This document shows, piece by piece, positions 53,231 to 62,686 of a stretch of 64,000 nt of DNA. A program made the translations under genes and the position numbers. Under the pieces are notes generated by a model. It was not told where the DNA came from, ran no database searches, and worked only from the letters and a program-made list of their open reading frames with translations. The DNA is taken from NCBI RefSeq assembly GCF_044962685.1, contig NZ_JBBKTX010000009.1:1-64000 (forward strand), given 5' to 3'. This stretch comes from Oceanobacter antarcticus (GTDB lineage: Bacteria > Pseudomonadota > Gammaproteobacteria > Pseudomonadales > Oceanobacteraceae). Each line of letters starts with the position of its first letter. Within the stretch, counting starts at the first letter, position 1.

Positions 53231-53580
53231 CAGTAAATATCTTTGAAATCTTTGTCTTCCAGCTGATCGAGCAACGAGCGTTCTGGCAAGTCAGGCTTGG
53301 GCTGTCGGGCCGCAACCGCTGGCTCCACAATTTCTGCAGCAGGTTTGTTGCTGACGAGATTTTTTTGGTTGTCAGCTGTTTTTTCTGCTTGCTCTTTGTT
53401 TAATGCGGCTTTGGCTTCCGGGTTTTCGGCCAGAAATTTCTCAAAAACAGAGGGGACGCGATTTTTGACGCGTTTGCCGGTTTGGCGATCATTGCCAGCC
53501 TCACGCTTTAATTTGGCAGCGTTGCCGGTCTTTACCTTGTGGATGCGTTTGAGTGATCGGTTTTTTTTCAGGCGGGTCAT
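53230..53580 (-). CDS. Small basic/acidic two-part protein, unrecognised
   Basis: 116 residues. The first 45 are Lys/Arg-rich (MTRLKKNRSLKRIHKVKTGN), then comes a helical VFEKFLAENPEAKAALNKEQ, a linker rich in Ala/Pro and an acidic tail (LDQLEDKDFKDIY). It resembles a ribosome- or RNA-associated factor, but I cannot assign it. Its stop overlaps the rlmG start, so it is translated together with an rRNA methyltransferase. Confidence 0.6.
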   Translation of the reverse strand: MTRLKKNRSLKRIHKVKTGNAAKLKREAGNDRQTGKRVKNRVPSVFEKFLAENPEAKAALNKEQAEKTADNQKNLVSNKPAAEIVEPAVAARQPKPDLPERSLLDQLEDKDFKDIY

Positions 53581-53720
53581 GATTGGCTACATCAACAAGG
53601 GTAAGTGAACAAGCGCGGAATGATAACAAAGCGGGACTGTATTTACATCTGGTACTGGCGCGTTATTGTGTCCGGCTGATTGACTTAACCTTGACTTTAT
53701 ATACAGGAAACCACATTCAA

Positions 53721-54659
53721 ATGTATTGGCAATCCCTTGTTTTTACAGGAGAAATAGTACTCCCCGTATTTCTTCTTGTGGTTCTGGGTGTTATCTTGCG
53801 CCAGCGTCGTCTTATCGATGATCATTTTGTTACGGTCAGTTCCCGACTGGTTTTTACACTGACTCTCCCCGTACTGGTGTTTCTGGCAATATCAAAAGTA
53901 CATTTTGATTCCGGTGTTCATCTTGGCCTGGTGATTTTTGTCGCCCTGGCTATTTTATTCAGCTGCATCTTCAGTGGCATATGGGCGCGGATAGCCGGTG
54001 TGGATGAGGCCGATATCAGCGCGTTTGTGCAAGCCTCGTTTCGGGGTAATCTGGGTATTATCGGCATCTCTATGGTGGTGTACGCGTTTGGTGACCAGGG
54101 CACGCAGATCGGTGCTCTGGTACTTGCCATTGGTGTCCCTATGTACAATCTCTTGTCGGTCATGGTGCTGGCTAGAGGACAAGGTGTAAATTGGTCTGGC
54201 CAGCTCTTGCTGATTGCAAAAAACCCGCTGATCATCGCCATTGTGCTCGCATTGCCCTTCAGTCTGTTTGGATGGCAGTTACCCAAGCCACTGCACAGTG
54301 CTGCCAGTAGTCTGGGGCAGATGACATTACCCCTGGCGTTGATCAGTGTTGGCGGTACGCTGGACTTCCGAGCTCTCAGGGCGGCCAACTCAACGGCGCT
54401 GCAAATATCCCTGTTGAAGCTTGTTATCTTGCCGGTACTGATCGTGTTGTCAGCCATTACGGTGGGAATTCGCGGTGTTGAACTTGGGGTCGTTGCCTTG
54501 ATGATGGCCAGCCCGACAGCCGCGGCTGCTTTTGTCATGGCTCGAGCGATGGGGGCGAACCATGTGCTGACTGCGAATGCCATTGCGGTCAGTACTTTGG
54601 GTTCAATGCTGACGATGGGTGGAATTTTCTATGTTTTACGTATTATGTCACTGCTATAG
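53721..54659 (+). CDS. AEC-family transporter
   Basis: An auxin-efflux-carrier-type permease of about 312 residues with ten membrane helices. It opens ILPVFLLVVLGVILRQRRL-like (VLPVFLLVVLGVILRQRRLI). FRGNLGIIGISMVVYAFGDQ and the broken-helix repeats follow, and it ends MRIMSLL-like. Family members export malate or other organic anions; the substrate is not visible. The frame opens at 53583, but the ATG at 53721 gives the normal start with AGGAAA upstream. Confidence 0.85.
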   Translation: MYWQSLVFTGEIVLPVFLLVVLGVILRQRRLIDDHFVTVSSRLVFTLTLPVLVFLAISKVHFDSGVHLGLVIFVALAILFSCIFSGIWARIAGVDEADISAFVQASFRGNLGIIGISMVVYAFGDQGTQIGALVLAIGVPMYNLLSVMVLARGQGVNWSGQLLLIAKNPLIIAIVLALPFSLFGWQLPKPLHSAASSLGQMTLPLALISVGGTLDFRALRAANSTALQISLLKLVILPVLIVLSAITVGIRGVELGVVALMMASPTAAAAFVMARAMGANHVLTANAIAVSTLGSMLTMGGIFYVLRIMSLL

Positions 54660-54705
54660 TGACAATCTTAGGCTGTTTTTGACAATTTTGGGATCGGTGG
54701 TGTAA

Positions 54706-55674
54706 ATGCCAGATGGGAAACGCCAGTTGGTTTATTTGGCATCCAATCAACGAGGGCTTGAGTTAGAGCGTTATGAAATTGAACGCTTGCTAGCCCGGTT
54801 GAACATGACAAACGTCAGTTTTTCCTGTCGCGAGGATGGTGATGGCTACGATTGGGATCTGGCTCGCCAGCAAATCGAATTGGCAGATTTGTTTATTCTG
54901 CTGGTTGGTGATGAGTACGGCCCCATGGCGCCGACAGGGATCAGTTATCTGCACCGGGAATTTGTCCATGCCAGAACCATCGGCAAGCCGGTACTGGCAT
55001 TTCTGAAAAACCTTCCTGTTGGTGGCTCCCTGACGCCAGAACAAGGGCGGCTGAAAGGGTTCTATCAGTTGGTGACGCAGCAAGTCAGTTACAAGTTGTG
55101 GCATTTACGCGATGAGTTATTGTCCTATGCCAGAACCGCTATCAACAATATCGAGCCGCGACTGGATTTTGGTTGGGTGCGCTGGACCGAAAAGATGGAA
55201 AAGCAGGAGCCAGTCACCGGTAGCCAGGATGCGGCCATGACCGGTGACGCAGCCGTGGTTGATCTTGGTGGTGGCTCACTGACGGTTCGAGAGCGTCTTG
55301 AAATGAGCCGCAAACCCGTCAACCTGATGGTTTCCGCCAAAGTGTACCAGGGCGGTAATCTTTCTCGCGAGGAGATGATACTGCCAGCCCGGCTGGATCA
55401 GCTGTATCGGGCCCTGCACAGTTCCTTTGCCGGTAATATAAGCGAGGATCGACTGAGGGGGTGCCTGGAAACTTTTATCGCCGACACTGTACGAAAGCAG
55501 CTCCTTGGTCGTCGCCCCAATGCCCATGCAGTGGATGATATCCGGGTCAGTAAATCCCAGTTTCGTTCGATTATGGAAACCTGGGAGCGCCTTGGGCTGG
55601 CAGCGCATACAGAAAAAGCCGGGCGCCACTACTGGATTGCCAATAGTGATCTGGCACAGGTGCGTACGGTCTGA
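54706..55674 (+). CDS. Stand-alone DUF4062 protein
   Basis: 322 residues. The first ~150 match DUF4062, a TIR-like or nucleoside-deoxyribosyltransferase-like fold often seen at the N-terminus of signalling or defence proteins: VYLASNQRGLELERYEIERL, LADLFILLVGDEYGPM, SYLHREFVHARTIGKPVLAF. Residues about 205-322 may be a winged-helix-like C-terminal domain (VSKSQFRSIMETWERLGLAA, then GRHYWIA). No NTPase, nuclease or protease effector is fused, unlike many DUF4062 proteins. Neighbours (AEC transporter, ArsR) do not explain it. Confidence 0.7.
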   Translation: MPDGKRQLVYLASNQRGLELERYEIERLLARLNMTNVSFSCREDGDGYDWDLARQQIELADLFILLVGDEYGPMAPTGISYLHREFVHARTIGKPVLAFLKNLPVGGSLTPEQGRLKGFYQLVTQQVSYKLWHLRDELLSYARTAINNIEPRLDFGWVRWTEKMEKQEPVTGSQDAAMTGDAAVVDLGGGSLTVRERLEMSRKPVNLMVSAKVYQGGNLSREEMILPARLDQLYRALHSSFAGNISEDRLRGCLETFIADTVRKQLLGRRPNAHAVDDIRVSKSQFRSIMETWERLGLAAHTEKAGRHYWIANSDLAQVRTV

Positions 55675-55757
55675 TAGGAGTAATGCCGGCTGTTACCCGT
55701 CGGTGTGGCAACATCCGGCTTGATTGCGATAGTGGCTCTTGGCGGATTGGCGGCAAC

Positions 55758-56099
55758 TTAACGGCTGCTGCCAGAACTCCCCAGTAACGACTGCCGCTGC
55801 TCCCACTCCTCTCTCATGCTGTCACAGACTGAGTCACATAACTCAAAGATAAATGGCGCGCCAATGCTGAAGTAAGCCATGTTGCCTTCCTGGCGGCGGC
55901 GCACCAGGCCATGAGTTCTCAGTGTAGACAGATGCTTGGAGACATTGGGCTGGGATGCGCCCGTTGCTTCGACCAGTTGGCCAACCGATTTTTCTCCCGG
56001 TTGCAGCTGGTGCAAAATTCTCAGGCGCATTGGATCAGACAGCAAACGAAACCTCTGCGCGATCAGTTCCAGCATTTCTTCAGACAGATTTTCTTGCAT
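55758..56099 (-). CDS. ArsR-family transcriptional regulator
   Basis: 113 residues with a winged helix-turn-helix (RLLSDPMRLRILHQLQPG; VEATGASQPNVSKHLSTLRT; LVRRRQEGNMAYFSI). Two Cys in FELCDSVCDSMREEW near the C-terminus could sense metals, sulfide or redox, but the usual ArsR metal motif (ELCVCD) at the recognition helix is absent. The target is unknown. It is convergent with the DUF4062 gene and lies downstream of the phosphatase-family gene on the same strand. Confidence 0.85.
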   Translation of the reverse strand: MQENLSEEMLELIAQRFRLLSDPMRLRILHQLQPGEKSVGQLVEATGASQPNVSKHLSTLRTHGLVRRRQEGNMAYFSIGAPFIFELCDSVCDSMREEWEQRQSLLGSSGSSR

Positions 56100-56193
56100 G
56101 GATTATTCTCCTTCTTGGTGGAGAGTGTACGGCATGTCTGAAAATTCAAATATAGTCATGAAGATATATTTGCTGGAACTTTTTCTGTAGTCG

Positions 56194-57288
56194 TTATTCT
56201 TTTTTGTTATTAGTGATGACGAAATCTGCTTTCACCGGAAGGTGATCTGACAGTTGCTGCACCTCCAGCGACTGAATGACACTCGCATATTCGACAGATA
56301 ACCGTTGACTATAAAACAAATAATCCAGGGTTCGATCTGGCCCGGTCACTTCTGGGTCGTTCGGGTAGTGCGTAAACCAGTCTGCGGCGGCATCGCGGAT
56401 ATTGTCTTGACCGGGTACAGATGGCCATCGAAGCAGTTGTTGTAGCTCAGTGGCTTCCTGGTAGAGATAATGCTGACTGGGTTGTAATTGCGCCAGTTGT
56501 CCCGGCATTAACAGATTCAGGTCGCCACCCAATATAAATGGTGATCCGCTCAGATCCTGTTCCTGCATCAGGCTGGCTGCCACTTCAACCTGCCTTTTCA
56601 TGGTGTCGCTGCCCTGGGCGAATGCATCAAAGTGCGTATTGAACAGTCGCCATTCGGGACCATCGATAGTCGGCAAGCTGACGCCCAGAATCGCACGTTT
56701 GAGATAGAACTGTGCCGACACGAGATCCATAGGGGGTTGTGGCAGGCGATAACGCAAAGCGTCGCTGATCTTGTAACGTGAGAGGGTAATCAGTTTCATG
56801 CCGACGCTGCCCTTGATCCTCGGGTGTGGAATATAATCGGCTTTCCAGTAGTAGGTGCTGGCAATGCAGGGGTACATGTCGTCAGGAAGCTGCTTGAGCA
56901 GCTCTGCCAGCTGATCGGCATGGTCAGTTGCCGCCGCGTTGTGGTGGACTTCCTGGAGAAAAACAATGTCCGGCGCTTCTCGCTGTAATAACGCAGCAAT
57001 CCCGGTCGTGGTTGTAGCGATATCCTGAGACGTTGGCCGATCATCCGGCCCGCGGTTATCCGGCAAATCAAAATAGAAAACATAGTGCTTGCCAGCAAAA
57101 AACTGCACATTGTAACTCATGACAGATAATGGCCCGTCCGAGATGGTATAGCTGGGCGTCGCGGTCGGGCAGGAGAGTTTGGCACTTTCCAGTTCGGCGG
57201 GATGATAGGTGCTGAAATAAATCCAAGCGACGAACAGCAGCAGGGTACCAACAGAAAAAAGCACCGCCGTATAGATCATCTTTTTCAT
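56194..57288 (-). CDS. Membrane-anchored endonuclease/exonuclease/phosphatase-family protein
   Basis: 364 residues with one N-terminal membrane helix (about 5-26) and a periplasmic EEP domain: MSYNVQFFAGKHYVFYFDLP, QREAPDIVFLQEVHHNAAA, FILGGDLNLLMPGQL and SDHLPVKADF. These contain the conserved Asn, Glu, Asp/Asn and final His. Likely a phosphodiesterase acting on lipids or nucleic acids outside the cytoplasm; the substrate is unknown. Confidence 0.82.
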   Translation of the reverse strand: MKKMIYTAVLFSVGTLLLFVAWIYFSTYHPAELESAKLSCPTATPSYTISDGPLSVMSYNVQFFAGKHYVFYFDLPDNRGPDDRPTSQDIATTTTGIAALLQREAPDIVFLQEVHHNAAATDHADQLAELLKQLPDDMYPCIASTYYWKADYIPHPRIKGSVGMKLITLSRYKISDALRYRLPQPPMDLVSAQFYLKRAILGVSLPTIDGPEWRLFNTHFDAFAQGSDTMKRQVEVAASLMQEQDLSGSPFILGGDLNLLMPGQLAQLQPSQHYLYQEATELQQLLRWPSVPGQDNIRDAAADWFTHYPNDPEVTGPDRTLDYLFYSQRLSVEYASVIQSLEVQQLSDHLPVKADFVITNNKKE

Positions 57289-57377
57289 CGATCAGGACTC
57301 CATGTCAGAATACTGGCGGGCGGTGGGCATCCGGGGCTAACTCGCTGTATACTGGCGCCGCCATTTCAGGGGTTGCC

Positions 57378-58406
57378 ATGTTAAAGCATTTATTCATCGT
57401 TCTCTTGGTGATTTTCACCATAACGGGTTGCAGTCAGTCAGATTCGGTCGTCAAGATCGCTGGTCCGACGATGGGAACCCAATACCACATCAGCTGGATC
57501 GGCCAGAGTGAAGGAGCTGAAAACATTCAGCAGCTGGTTGATCAACGCCTGCTGGACATCAACCGAATCATGTCCACCTACGATCCAGAATCGGAGTTAT
57601 CGCGGTTGAATCGGCGTAACCAGGCACTGAATGCTGAAGTCGTCTCCGCAGCATTGGCTGATGTACTGGCCCAGGCATTGGAAGTGTACATTCAGAGTGA
57701 AGGACGTTTTGATGTTACGGTTGGCCCCTTGGTGAATGCTTGGGGATTTGGTCCAGGAAAACATCGGGATCAAAAGTTGTCCAAGGAAGAAGTCGACGCA
57801 TTACTCTCTGGCATAGGCTCCAGCGCTATCCATCTTGATGATCGTGTACTTTCAACTGACAAGCCGCTGTATATCGATTTGTCGGCCATTGCCAAGGGTT
57901 GGGCCGTTGACCAGATTGGCTATCTGCTCGAGCAGCAGGGCATTATTTCTTATCTCGTTGAAATTGGTGGCGAACTGCGCTCCCGTGGCACCAAGTCCGA
58001 TGGCAATGGTTGGCGGGTGGCTGTTGAGCGACCGGTGCTGGATGCCATGGATCGACAGGTACAGCTGGTGCTGGAGCCAGGCGATTCTGCGCTGGCAACT
58101 TCCGGTGACTATCGCAATTATTTTGAAGAGCAGGGTGTGCGCTACTCCCACACGATCGACCCGCATACTGGCTATCCCATCACTCATCAGCTGGCCTCCG
58201 TCACCGTGCTGAATCCGAGTTGTGCCCTTGCGGATGCCTGGGCAACGGCGCTTAACGTCGCTGGGCCGGAGCAGGCGATTTTACTCGCCAATCGTTACAA
58301 GCTGACCGCCTACGCTATTGTGCGTACTGAGAATGGTTTTACCGAACTGGCCTCCGACGAATTTTTACATCGCTTCCCCGGTCTTATTCATGGAAGCGAG
58401 CAATGA
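57378..58406 (+). CDS. apbE: FAD:protein FMN transferase ApbE (lipoprotein)
   Basis: Attaches FMN covalently to Thr residues of flavoproteins such as the Na+-translocating NADH:quinone reductase. The 342 residues start with a lipobox (IFTITGC). They carry the ApbE motifs GPTMGTQYHISWIGQ, DINRIMSTYDPESELSRLN, GRFDVTVGPLVNAWGFG, SAIAKGWAVDQIG, IGGELRSRG and SHTIDPHTGYPI. The downstream nqrM overlaps functionally and lies 10 bp away; the nqr operon itself is not in the window. Confidence 0.94.
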   Translation: MLKHLFIVLLVIFTITGCSQSDSVVKIAGPTMGTQYHISWIGQSEGAENIQQLVDQRLLDINRIMSTYDPESELSRLNRRNQALNAEVVSAALADVLAQALEVYIQSEGRFDVTVGPLVNAWGFGPGKHRDQKLSKEEVDALLSGIGSSAIHLDDRVLSTDKPLYIDLSAIAKGWAVDQIGYLLEQQGIISYLVEIGGELRSRGTKSDGNGWRVAVERPVLDAMDRQVQLVLEPGDSALATSGDYRNYFEEQGVRYSHTIDPHTGYPITHQLASVTVLNPSCALADAWATALNVAGPEQAILLANRYKLTAYAIVRTENGFTELASDEFLHRFPGLIHGSEQ

Positions 58407-58416
58407 GGATAATCCT

Positions 58417-58650
58417 ATGACTATGATAATTGTGGCCTTTGCGGTCATGCTGATGATTGTTGCGGCAATGGCCGTTGGTGTTTTGTTTGGTCGTAAACCA
58501 ATATCAGGTTCCTGCGGTGGCATGGCAGCGATTGGCATGGAGTCCGCCTGTGATGTCTGCGGTGGTGACAAGCAGAAATGCGAAAAAGAAAGCAAGGCTG
58601 CTGCGGCCCGGTCGGCCAGTGCCGAGTTTTACGACGCGACCAAACGCTAA
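58417..58650 (+). CDS. nqrM: NqrM, Na+-NQR maturation factor
   Basis: A 77-residue single-helix protein (MIIVAFAVMLMIVAAMAVGV) with the Cys-rich GSCGGMAAIGMESACDVCGG and the usual Cys pattern (Cys4-like: GSCGG, ESACDVCGG). Known NqrM delivers an iron centre to Na+-NQR. The frame begins earlier (58318), but ATG 58417 with GAGG upstream matches the family start. It follows apbE. Confidence 0.92.
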   Translation: MTMIIVAFAVMLMIVAAMAVGVLFGRKPISGSCGGMAAIGMESACDVCGGDKQKCEKESKAAAARSASAEFYDATKR

Positions 58651-58729
58651 CAACGCGGTCGGGTCATTTCCACTAGACTATGGCCGGGCTGGGAATTGAA
58701 TAATAACTGGAAGATGGGAGCACTGTTAG

Positions 58730-60121
58730 ATGGCAGATTACCGTTATGATGTAGTCATTATTGGCGCCGGTCCTGCGGGAGAAGGGGCAGCCATGTACGC
58801 TGCCAAGCACGGCAAGAAGGTGGCCGTCATTGAAGACAAGAACATGGTCGGCGGTAATTGTACTCATTGGGGGACAATTCCCTCCAAGGCACTGCGTCAC
58901 GCTGTTAAACAGATTATTCAGTTCAATACCAATAATATGTTTCGTGAAATTGGCGAACCTCGCTGGTTTTCGTTTCCCCAGGTACTAAAAAGTGCCGAAA
59001 AGGTCATTGGTAAACAGGTCAAGCTGCGAACCGGATTTTATGGGCGTAACCGGATTAATGTATACACCGGCAAAGCCAAGTTTGCTGATGCCAATACGGT
59101 GGACGTTTACCAAGGCAATATGAGTAATACCCGTCTGCATGCGGAGCATATTGTTATTGCAACAGGCTCCAGTCCATGGCGTCCAAGCAGTATTGATTTT
59201 AATCACCCACGTATTTATGACTCCGACACCATTCTCAAACTGGGCCATACTCCCCGCACTATTATTATTTATGGTGCCGGTGTTATTGGCTGTGAATACG
59301 CATCAATATTTTCTGGCCTGGGGGTCAAGGTTGACCTGATCCACCCTGGGGATCGATTACTGAATTTCCTTGATGATGAAATCTCGGATGCCCTGAGCTA
59401 TCACCTGCGTGACAAGGGTGCGCTGATTCGACACAACGAGCAATTTGACTCGGTTGAAGGCAACGATCGTTATGTCACCATGACCATGGTGTCCGGTAAA
59501 AAAGTCAAGGCAGATGCCTTCTTGTGGGCAGCCGGTCGCAGTGGTAATACCAAAGACTTGGGATTGGAAAATCTCGGCCTGGAAACAAACTCCCGTGGCC
59601 AAATCGATGTCGACAAGGAATATCGCACGGCGGTACAGAATGTCTACGCCATTGGTGATGTGATCGGCTGGCCGGCACTGGCATCTGCAGCCTATGACCA
59701 GGGCCGTGCAGCCGGGTCGGTTATTGCCTGTCCGTCAGATTTTCATTACGTTGATTCGGTTCCTAATGGCATTTACACCATTCCCGAGATCAGCTCGGTT
59801 GGCAAAACCGAGCGTCAACTGACGGAAGAGAAGATACCCTATGAAGTAGGTCAGGCATTTTTCAAGAATATCGCCCGTGCACAAATTACGGGAGAGGGTG
59901 TCGGCATGCTGAAATTGTTATTTCATCGTCAGACGCTGGAAATTCTTGGTATTCACTGCTTTGGTGACCAGGCGGCAGAGATTATTCATATTGGTCAGGC
60001 AATCATGAACCAGAAGGGCGAAGGTAATACCATGAGCTACTTCGTTAATAATACATTTAACTATCCGACCATGGCAGAAGCGTATCGCGTGGCGGCATTA
60101 AACGGCTTGAACCGGCTGTAA
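58730..60121 (+). CDS. sthA: Soluble pyridine nucleotide transhydrogenase
   Basis: Interconverts NADPH and NADH in the cytoplasm. The 463-residue flavoprotein has IIGAGPAGEGAAMYAAKHGK, then GGNCTHWGTIPSKALRH, where only one Cys remains instead of the disulfide pair of related reductases, as in SthA. The NAD domain has IYGAGVIGCEYASIFSGLG, and the C-terminal dimerisation domain is present. Its end is closed by a clear terminator. Confidence 0.95.
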   Translation: MADYRYDVVIIGAGPAGEGAAMYAAKHGKKVAVIEDKNMVGGNCTHWGTIPSKALRHAVKQIIQFNTNNMFREIGEPRWFSFPQVLKSAEKVIGKQVKLRTGFYGRNRINVYTGKAKFADANTVDVYQGNMSNTRLHAEHIVIATGSSPWRPSSIDFNHPRIYDSDTILKLGHTPRTIIIYGAGVIGCEYASIFSGLGVKVDLIHPGDRLLNFLDDEISDALSYHLRDKGALIRHNEQFDSVEGNDRYVTMTMVSGKKVKADAFLWAAGRSGNTKDLGLENLGLETNSRGQIDVDKEYRTAVQNVYAIGDVIGWPALASAAYDQGRAAGSVIACPSDFHYVDSVPNGIYTIPEISSVGKTERQLTEEKIPYEVGQAFFKNIARAQITGEGVGMLKLLFHRQTLEILGIHCFGDQAAEIIHIGQAIMNQKGEGNTMSYFVNNTFNYPTMAEAYRVAALNGLNRL

Positions 60122-60160
60122 TTTGGGTTAGCAGATCGGTCGTGAGTTCGTAGCGTTACC

Positions 60161-60193
60161 AAAAAAACACCGCTTACTGAGCGGTGTTTTTTT
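60161..60193. terminator. Bidirectional terminator between sthA and thiI
   Basis: AAACACCGCT / AGCGGTGTTT around TACTG, with seven A on one side and seven T on the other, so it can end transcription from both convergent genes. Confidence 0.92.
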
Positions 60194-60227
60194 GTCTGCT
60201 TACTGCTGACTCCAGGGTTCGGGACGC

Positions 60228-61706
60228 TCAGCTGCCTTCGGCAAAAACACCAAACAGTCCCTGATGTTGCTGGTTCAGGTGATGCGCGTGGATCTTGCTC
60301 ATGGTGCCTTTTTGACAGTACAACAGATAACGTTGCTTGCCACTGGTGTCGAGATCCGCCAAGCGGCTTTCCAGCTCATAAAAGGGAATGAGTCTGACTG
60401 GATTGTTGGCAAGTTCCAGTGGCGCATCAGCGGCTTCAGCTGGGTGGCGGATATCGATGATTTCATCCGTCAGCGCCGGCGTGGTTAGCAACATGACATC
60501 TTCCAGTCCGCTACCGATCTCTTCCAGAACGTTATCGATACGTTGATAGGTGGAGCGCTGCAAGGCGTCTTCCAATACCGCAAAATCAAAGGCTTGTTCG
60601 GCGGCTTCGGTTTTGCTGCGTTCACCGTGGGTGAGTGGATTGACGGATATGACGCCGCAGTACTCCGGCATGTTGGCGGCAAACGTTTCTGTACCAATGC
60701 GGCGAGCAATAGCAATAATATCCTGTTTATCCATCGCTGCCAGAGGGCGCAACACCATATGCTCGGCAGCCCGATCAATAATCGCCAGATTGGAAATGGT
60801 CTGGCTGGCAACCTGGGCAACAGCCTCTCCAGTTGCCAGGGCGGGCAGTTTCAGATTGTCGGCCACCCGTGACGCTGCGCGCATCATCATGCGCTTGAGT
60901 ACAACACCCATATGGCCATTGTCGACCTTGGCAAGAATTTCAGTAACAACTGCTTCAAATGGAATGGTAACAAACTTCACCCGATGGCTTTCGCCATAGC
61001 AGGACCAAAGATAGTGGGCGACTTGTTTGACGCCAATTTCATGGGCACTACCACCAAGATTAAAAAAACAAAAATGTGTTTTCAAACCGCGCCGGGTTAA
61101 CAGGTAGCTGGCCACCGTGGAGTCAAACCCTCCAGAAATCAGTGACAAAATATCTCCCTGACTACCCAGTGGAAAACCACCCAATCCTGGTATGCGCTGC
61201 TTGACGACCTGAACCTTGTCATTACGCAACTCAGCATGAACCACCACATCCGGGTTTTTCAGCGATACACCCGTGGCGCCGGTTTCTTTCAGCAATCCAC
61301 CGCCCATATAGACTTCCGCATCATGGGAGGTAAAGTCGTGATTGCCAGCCCTTTTGATCCTGACGCAAAACGTCTTGCCTTCGAGTTGCTCGCGATTGGC
61401 TTCGCGCACCAACTGGTAGGCTTGATCCAATGATTCGAACGGGTGTTCGTCAATTTCAAGCGCATAACCAATGCCCGGTGTGTGAGAAAGGATTTGCACC
61501 ATACGGCGATGAACCGTAACAACGTCTTCGTTGTCTAATAGATTTACCTCAATCACCAAACTGTCCCAGCGATCCTGGACGTCGGCGGAAATGCCTCGTT
61601 TGCGCGTCAAAGTGCGTAAATTGGCACGAAGGATTTTTGTCATCTGCTTACGCACTGACTTGGATTTGATGGTGATTTCCGGGAAGAACTTGACGACAAA
61701 CTTCAT
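60228..61706 (-). CDS. thiI: tRNA 4-thiouridine synthase ThiI
   Basis: Adenylates and thiolates uridine 8 of tRNA and helps thiamine thiazole synthesis. The 492 residues have an N-terminal ferredoxin-like plus THUMP region (about 1-165), the PP-loop LISGGFDSTVASYLLTRRG (about 190) and a C-terminal rhodanese-like tail with the reactive Cys in LLYCQKGTMSKIHAHHL. The full-length form includes the rhodanese domain. It is divergent from phaB. Confidence 0.95.
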   Translation of the reverse strand: MKFVVKFFPEITIKSKSVRKQMTKILRANLRTLTRKRGISADVQDRWDSLVIEVNLLDNEDVVTVHRRMVQILSHTPGIGYALEIDEHPFESLDQAYQLVREANREQLEGKTFCVRIKRAGNHDFTSHDAEVYMGGGLLKETGATGVSLKNPDVVVHAELRNDKVQVVKQRIPGLGGFPLGSQGDILSLISGGFDSTVASYLLTRRGLKTHFCFFNLGGSAHEIGVKQVAHYLWSCYGESHRVKFVTIPFEAVVTEILAKVDNGHMGVVLKRMMMRAASRVADNLKLPALATGEAVAQVASQTISNLAIIDRAAEHMVLRPLAAMDKQDIIAIARRIGTETFAANMPEYCGVISVNPLTHGERSKTEAAEQAFDFAVLEDALQRSTYQRIDNVLEEIGSGLEDVMLLTTPALTDEIIDIRHPAEAADAPLELANNPVRLIPFYELESRLADLDTSGKQRYLLYCQKGTMSKIHAHHLNQQHQGLFGVFAEGS

Positions 61707-61927
61707 GAAAGGCGATGACTGGCAGAAAAAGGGCAGGGAGTATAACCCAGCTCAATGCGTCATTCATCCTAACTGGTGTAAGGTGTAGCCAAACGAGCCA
61801 GAGTCAATATTTGGCATGACTGCGAGGGGACAGTTGCCCCGATATGCCATAGTCTGGTCACCGGGTTGTCATAAGTTGGTACGAAGCTAGGAATTCTAGT
61901 GAACCGCAAAGCAAAAGGAGTGGATGA

Positions 61928-62674
61928 ATGTCAAAACGTGTTGCATTAGTCACCGGTGGAACCGGCGGCATCGGTACTGCCATCTGTAAGCAATTGCACG
62001 ATGATGGCTATCAGGTTGTGGCGGGCTACTATGCAGGAGGCAAGCACGAGAAAGCGCAGGCGTGGCAAGCAAAACTAAGCAGCGAGGGTTATGACATCGC
62101 TCTTGGCTTTGGCAATATTACCAGCTGGGAATCATGTGAAGCCTGTATCGACAATATTCGCAAGGACTTTGGAACCGTCGATATCCTGATTAATAATGGT
62201 GGTATCACACGTGATACAACCCTGAAGAAAATGACTCCAGATATGTGGCACGATGTGATTGCCACCAACCTGACGTCTGTCTTTTATATGACGCGTCTGG
62301 TAATCAACGATATGCTGGAGAAAAAGTGGGGTCGTATCATTAATATTTCTTCTGTTAATGCAGAGAAGGGGCAGTTTGGCCAGGCCAACTACTCAGCCGC
62401 AAAAGCGGGTATGCATGGCTTTACCAAGGCGGTGGCCCAAGAGGTTGCTGCCAAGGGCATTACCGTGAATACCGTATCGCCTGGCTATATTGCTACCAGT
62501 ATGATTATGGACGTGCCTGAAGAAGTCCGTAATCAGATCCTGAAAGGCATTCCTGTGGGTCGTTTCGGCAAGCCTGAAGAAATTGCAAATGTAATCAGCT
62601 TCCTTGCTGGCGATAACTCCGGTTTTGTAACCGGTAGCAATATCTCCGCCAATGGCGGGCAGCATATGTCCTGA
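61928..62674 (+). CDS. phaB: Acetoacetyl-CoA reductase
   Basis: Makes (R)-3-hydroxybutyryl-CoA for polyhydroxyalkanoate synthesis. The 248-residue short-chain dehydrogenase has the cofactor motif VTGGTGGIGTAICKQL, the NNGGITRDTTLKKM stretch typical of PhaB, catalytic Ser in NISSVNAEKGQFGQ, and Tyr/Lys in ANYSAAKAGMHGF. The near-identical end SGFVTGSNISANGGQHM is also family-like. FabG is the alternative; the PhaB-specific stretches favour acetoacetyl-CoA. AAAAGGAG precedes the ATG. No PHA synthase is adjacent. Confidence 0.9.
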   Translation: MSKRVALVTGGTGGIGTAICKQLHDDGYQVVAGYYAGGKHEKAQAWQAKLSSEGYDIALGFGNITSWESCEACIDNIRKDFGTVDILINNGGITRDTTLKKMTPDMWHDVIATNLTSVFYMTRLVINDMLEKKWGRIINISSVNAEKGQFGQANYSAAKAGMHGFTKAVAQEVAAKGITVNTVSPGYIATSMIMDVPEEVRNQILKGIPVGRFGKPEEIANVISFLAGDNSGFVTGSNISANGGQHMS

Positions 62675-62686
62675 TACCGGCCCGGG

